A stretch of DNA of 64,000 bases, from assembly GCA_934178555.1 (NCBI GenBank), contig CAKPQL010000003.1:31430-95429 (forward strand). The letters are read 5' to 3'. The notes under the pieces are model-generated. The model did not search any database. It saw only the letters and a program-made list of their open reading frames with translations, and was not told where the DNA came from. Position numbers and translations under genes: made by a program. Shown here one piece after another: positions 63,738-64,000 of this stretch (position 1 is its first letter; the number at the start of each line of letters is the position of its first letter). Source of the DNA: an uncultured Clostridia bacterium. Lineage in GTDB: Bacteria > Bacillota > Clostridia > TANB77 > CAG-508.

Positions 63738-63932
63738 AACTATTATAATTACACTCCAAATAAACTTGCTGAATTATCTGCTATTGCGCCATCAACATTA
63801 AGAGCATTATTAGCAAACAATGTAGATAATCCAAGTTCTACAATTATCTTTAAAATATGTAAAACTTTAAAAATAGAACTTAAAGATTTTTATGACTCTC
63901 CATTATTTGATATGGAGAAATTAGAGTATTAA
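63738..63932 (+). pseudogene. XRE-family HTH fragment
   Basis: In-frame codons read NYYNYTPNKLAELSAIAPSTLRALLANNV, then NPSSTIIFKICKTLKIELKDFYDS, ending KLEY and stop: an XRE helix-turn-helix with the first helix missing. The upstream in-frame sequence is hydrophobic (AIFITYFFS) and has no start codon, so the gene is 5'-truncated. A terminator follows at 63936. Confidence 0.6.
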
Positions 63933-63935
63933 AAT

Positions 63936-63957
63936 AAGAGGCTTGTAATAGCCTCTT
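63936..63957 (+). terminator. Terminator after the XRE fragment
   Basis: AAGAGGCT / AGCCTCTT perfect 8-bp stem with a 6-base loop and TTTT tail. Confidence 0.85.
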
Positions 63958-64000
63958 TTATCGTTTTATCAGATATATTATTTTTCTTTAATTATATTTT

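Noticed and set aside
63660..63800. A small signal-peptide ORF on the plus strand (KIKLYLLLSLLLISSL...)
   Set aside because: No start codon or ribosome-binding site, and it overlaps the better-supported XRE fragment in another frame.
1..64000. tRNA, rRNA, tmRNA, RNase P RNA or T-box leaders
   Set aside because: No TPsiC-loop/acceptor patterns or T-box cores were recognised by eye, including in front of serS and gltX.

Overview
The window is a very AT-rich chromosomal segment from an endospore-forming Clostridia-type Firmicute. Evidence: spoVAC/AD/AE, bofA and yaaL, a glmS ribozyme, the suf order C-B-D-S-U with an Rrf2/IscR regulator, RNase J, AGGAGG ribosome-binding sites and dominance of AGA for arginine. 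Nearly all genes are chromosomal core genes. Only the last ~8 kb, a degraded RAYT transposase, an IS3 remnant and two single genes with foreign-looking codon use are accessory.

Layout. 1-5 kb: valS (3' part), glmU, a ComF-like gene, RAYT remnant, DapB-like oxidoreductase. 5-9 kb: Zn-type binding protein, rdgB, uvrB, tcdA. 9.6-17.3 kb: metK, mnmA, sufU-S-D-B-C and iscR on the minus strand, with matching operator-like repeats in the iscR and suf promoters. 17.4-18.2 kb: foreign-looking HD-domain gene. 18.3-27.9 kb: cell-surface glycan cluster (GtrA, polyprenyl-phosphate glycosyltransferase, multi-TM protein, wecB, tagA, two glycosyltransferases, ABC exporter). 28-34.6 kb: clpB with a CIRCE-like promoter, RsmB-type methyltransferase, 2H phosphoesterase, two-component pair. 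34.8-45.2 kb: glmS ribozyme + glmS, bofA/yaaL, serS, engB, gltX, rnj. 45.7-50.5 kb: hypothetical genes, ROK kinase, dodecin + spoVA operon. 50.5-57.4 kb: infC-rpmI-rplT with an L20-type leader, prfB, dxs-like gene, TetR regulator, mntP and a cation antiporter behind a manganese riboswitch. 57.4-64 kb: IS3 remnant, exported proteins, tandem-HTH regulator and several gene fragments.

The outstanding signal is translational. Six times, in five otherwise normal conserved genes (uvrB twice, a histidine kinase, bofA, engB, a ROK kinase), the reading frame breaks by exactly +1. Each break falls at the same four bases: an in-frame CGG codon followed by A. Skipping the C restores the frame and puts a glycine (GGA) at a position where the family has glycine. 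I read both strands of the window for CGG and found no other in-frame CGG in a native conserved gene. The remaining cases are CGG-T/C in the two foreign-looking genes and one CGG-T where a +1 shift would join two adjacent ORFs. engB is normally essential, so ordinary pseudogenisation is unlikely. I infer that this lineage decodes CGG-A by +1 frameshifting (or as a quadruplet glycine codon), perhaps because CGG has lost its arginine tRNA. The window also contains the classical RF2 frameshift in prfB, which uses a different signal.
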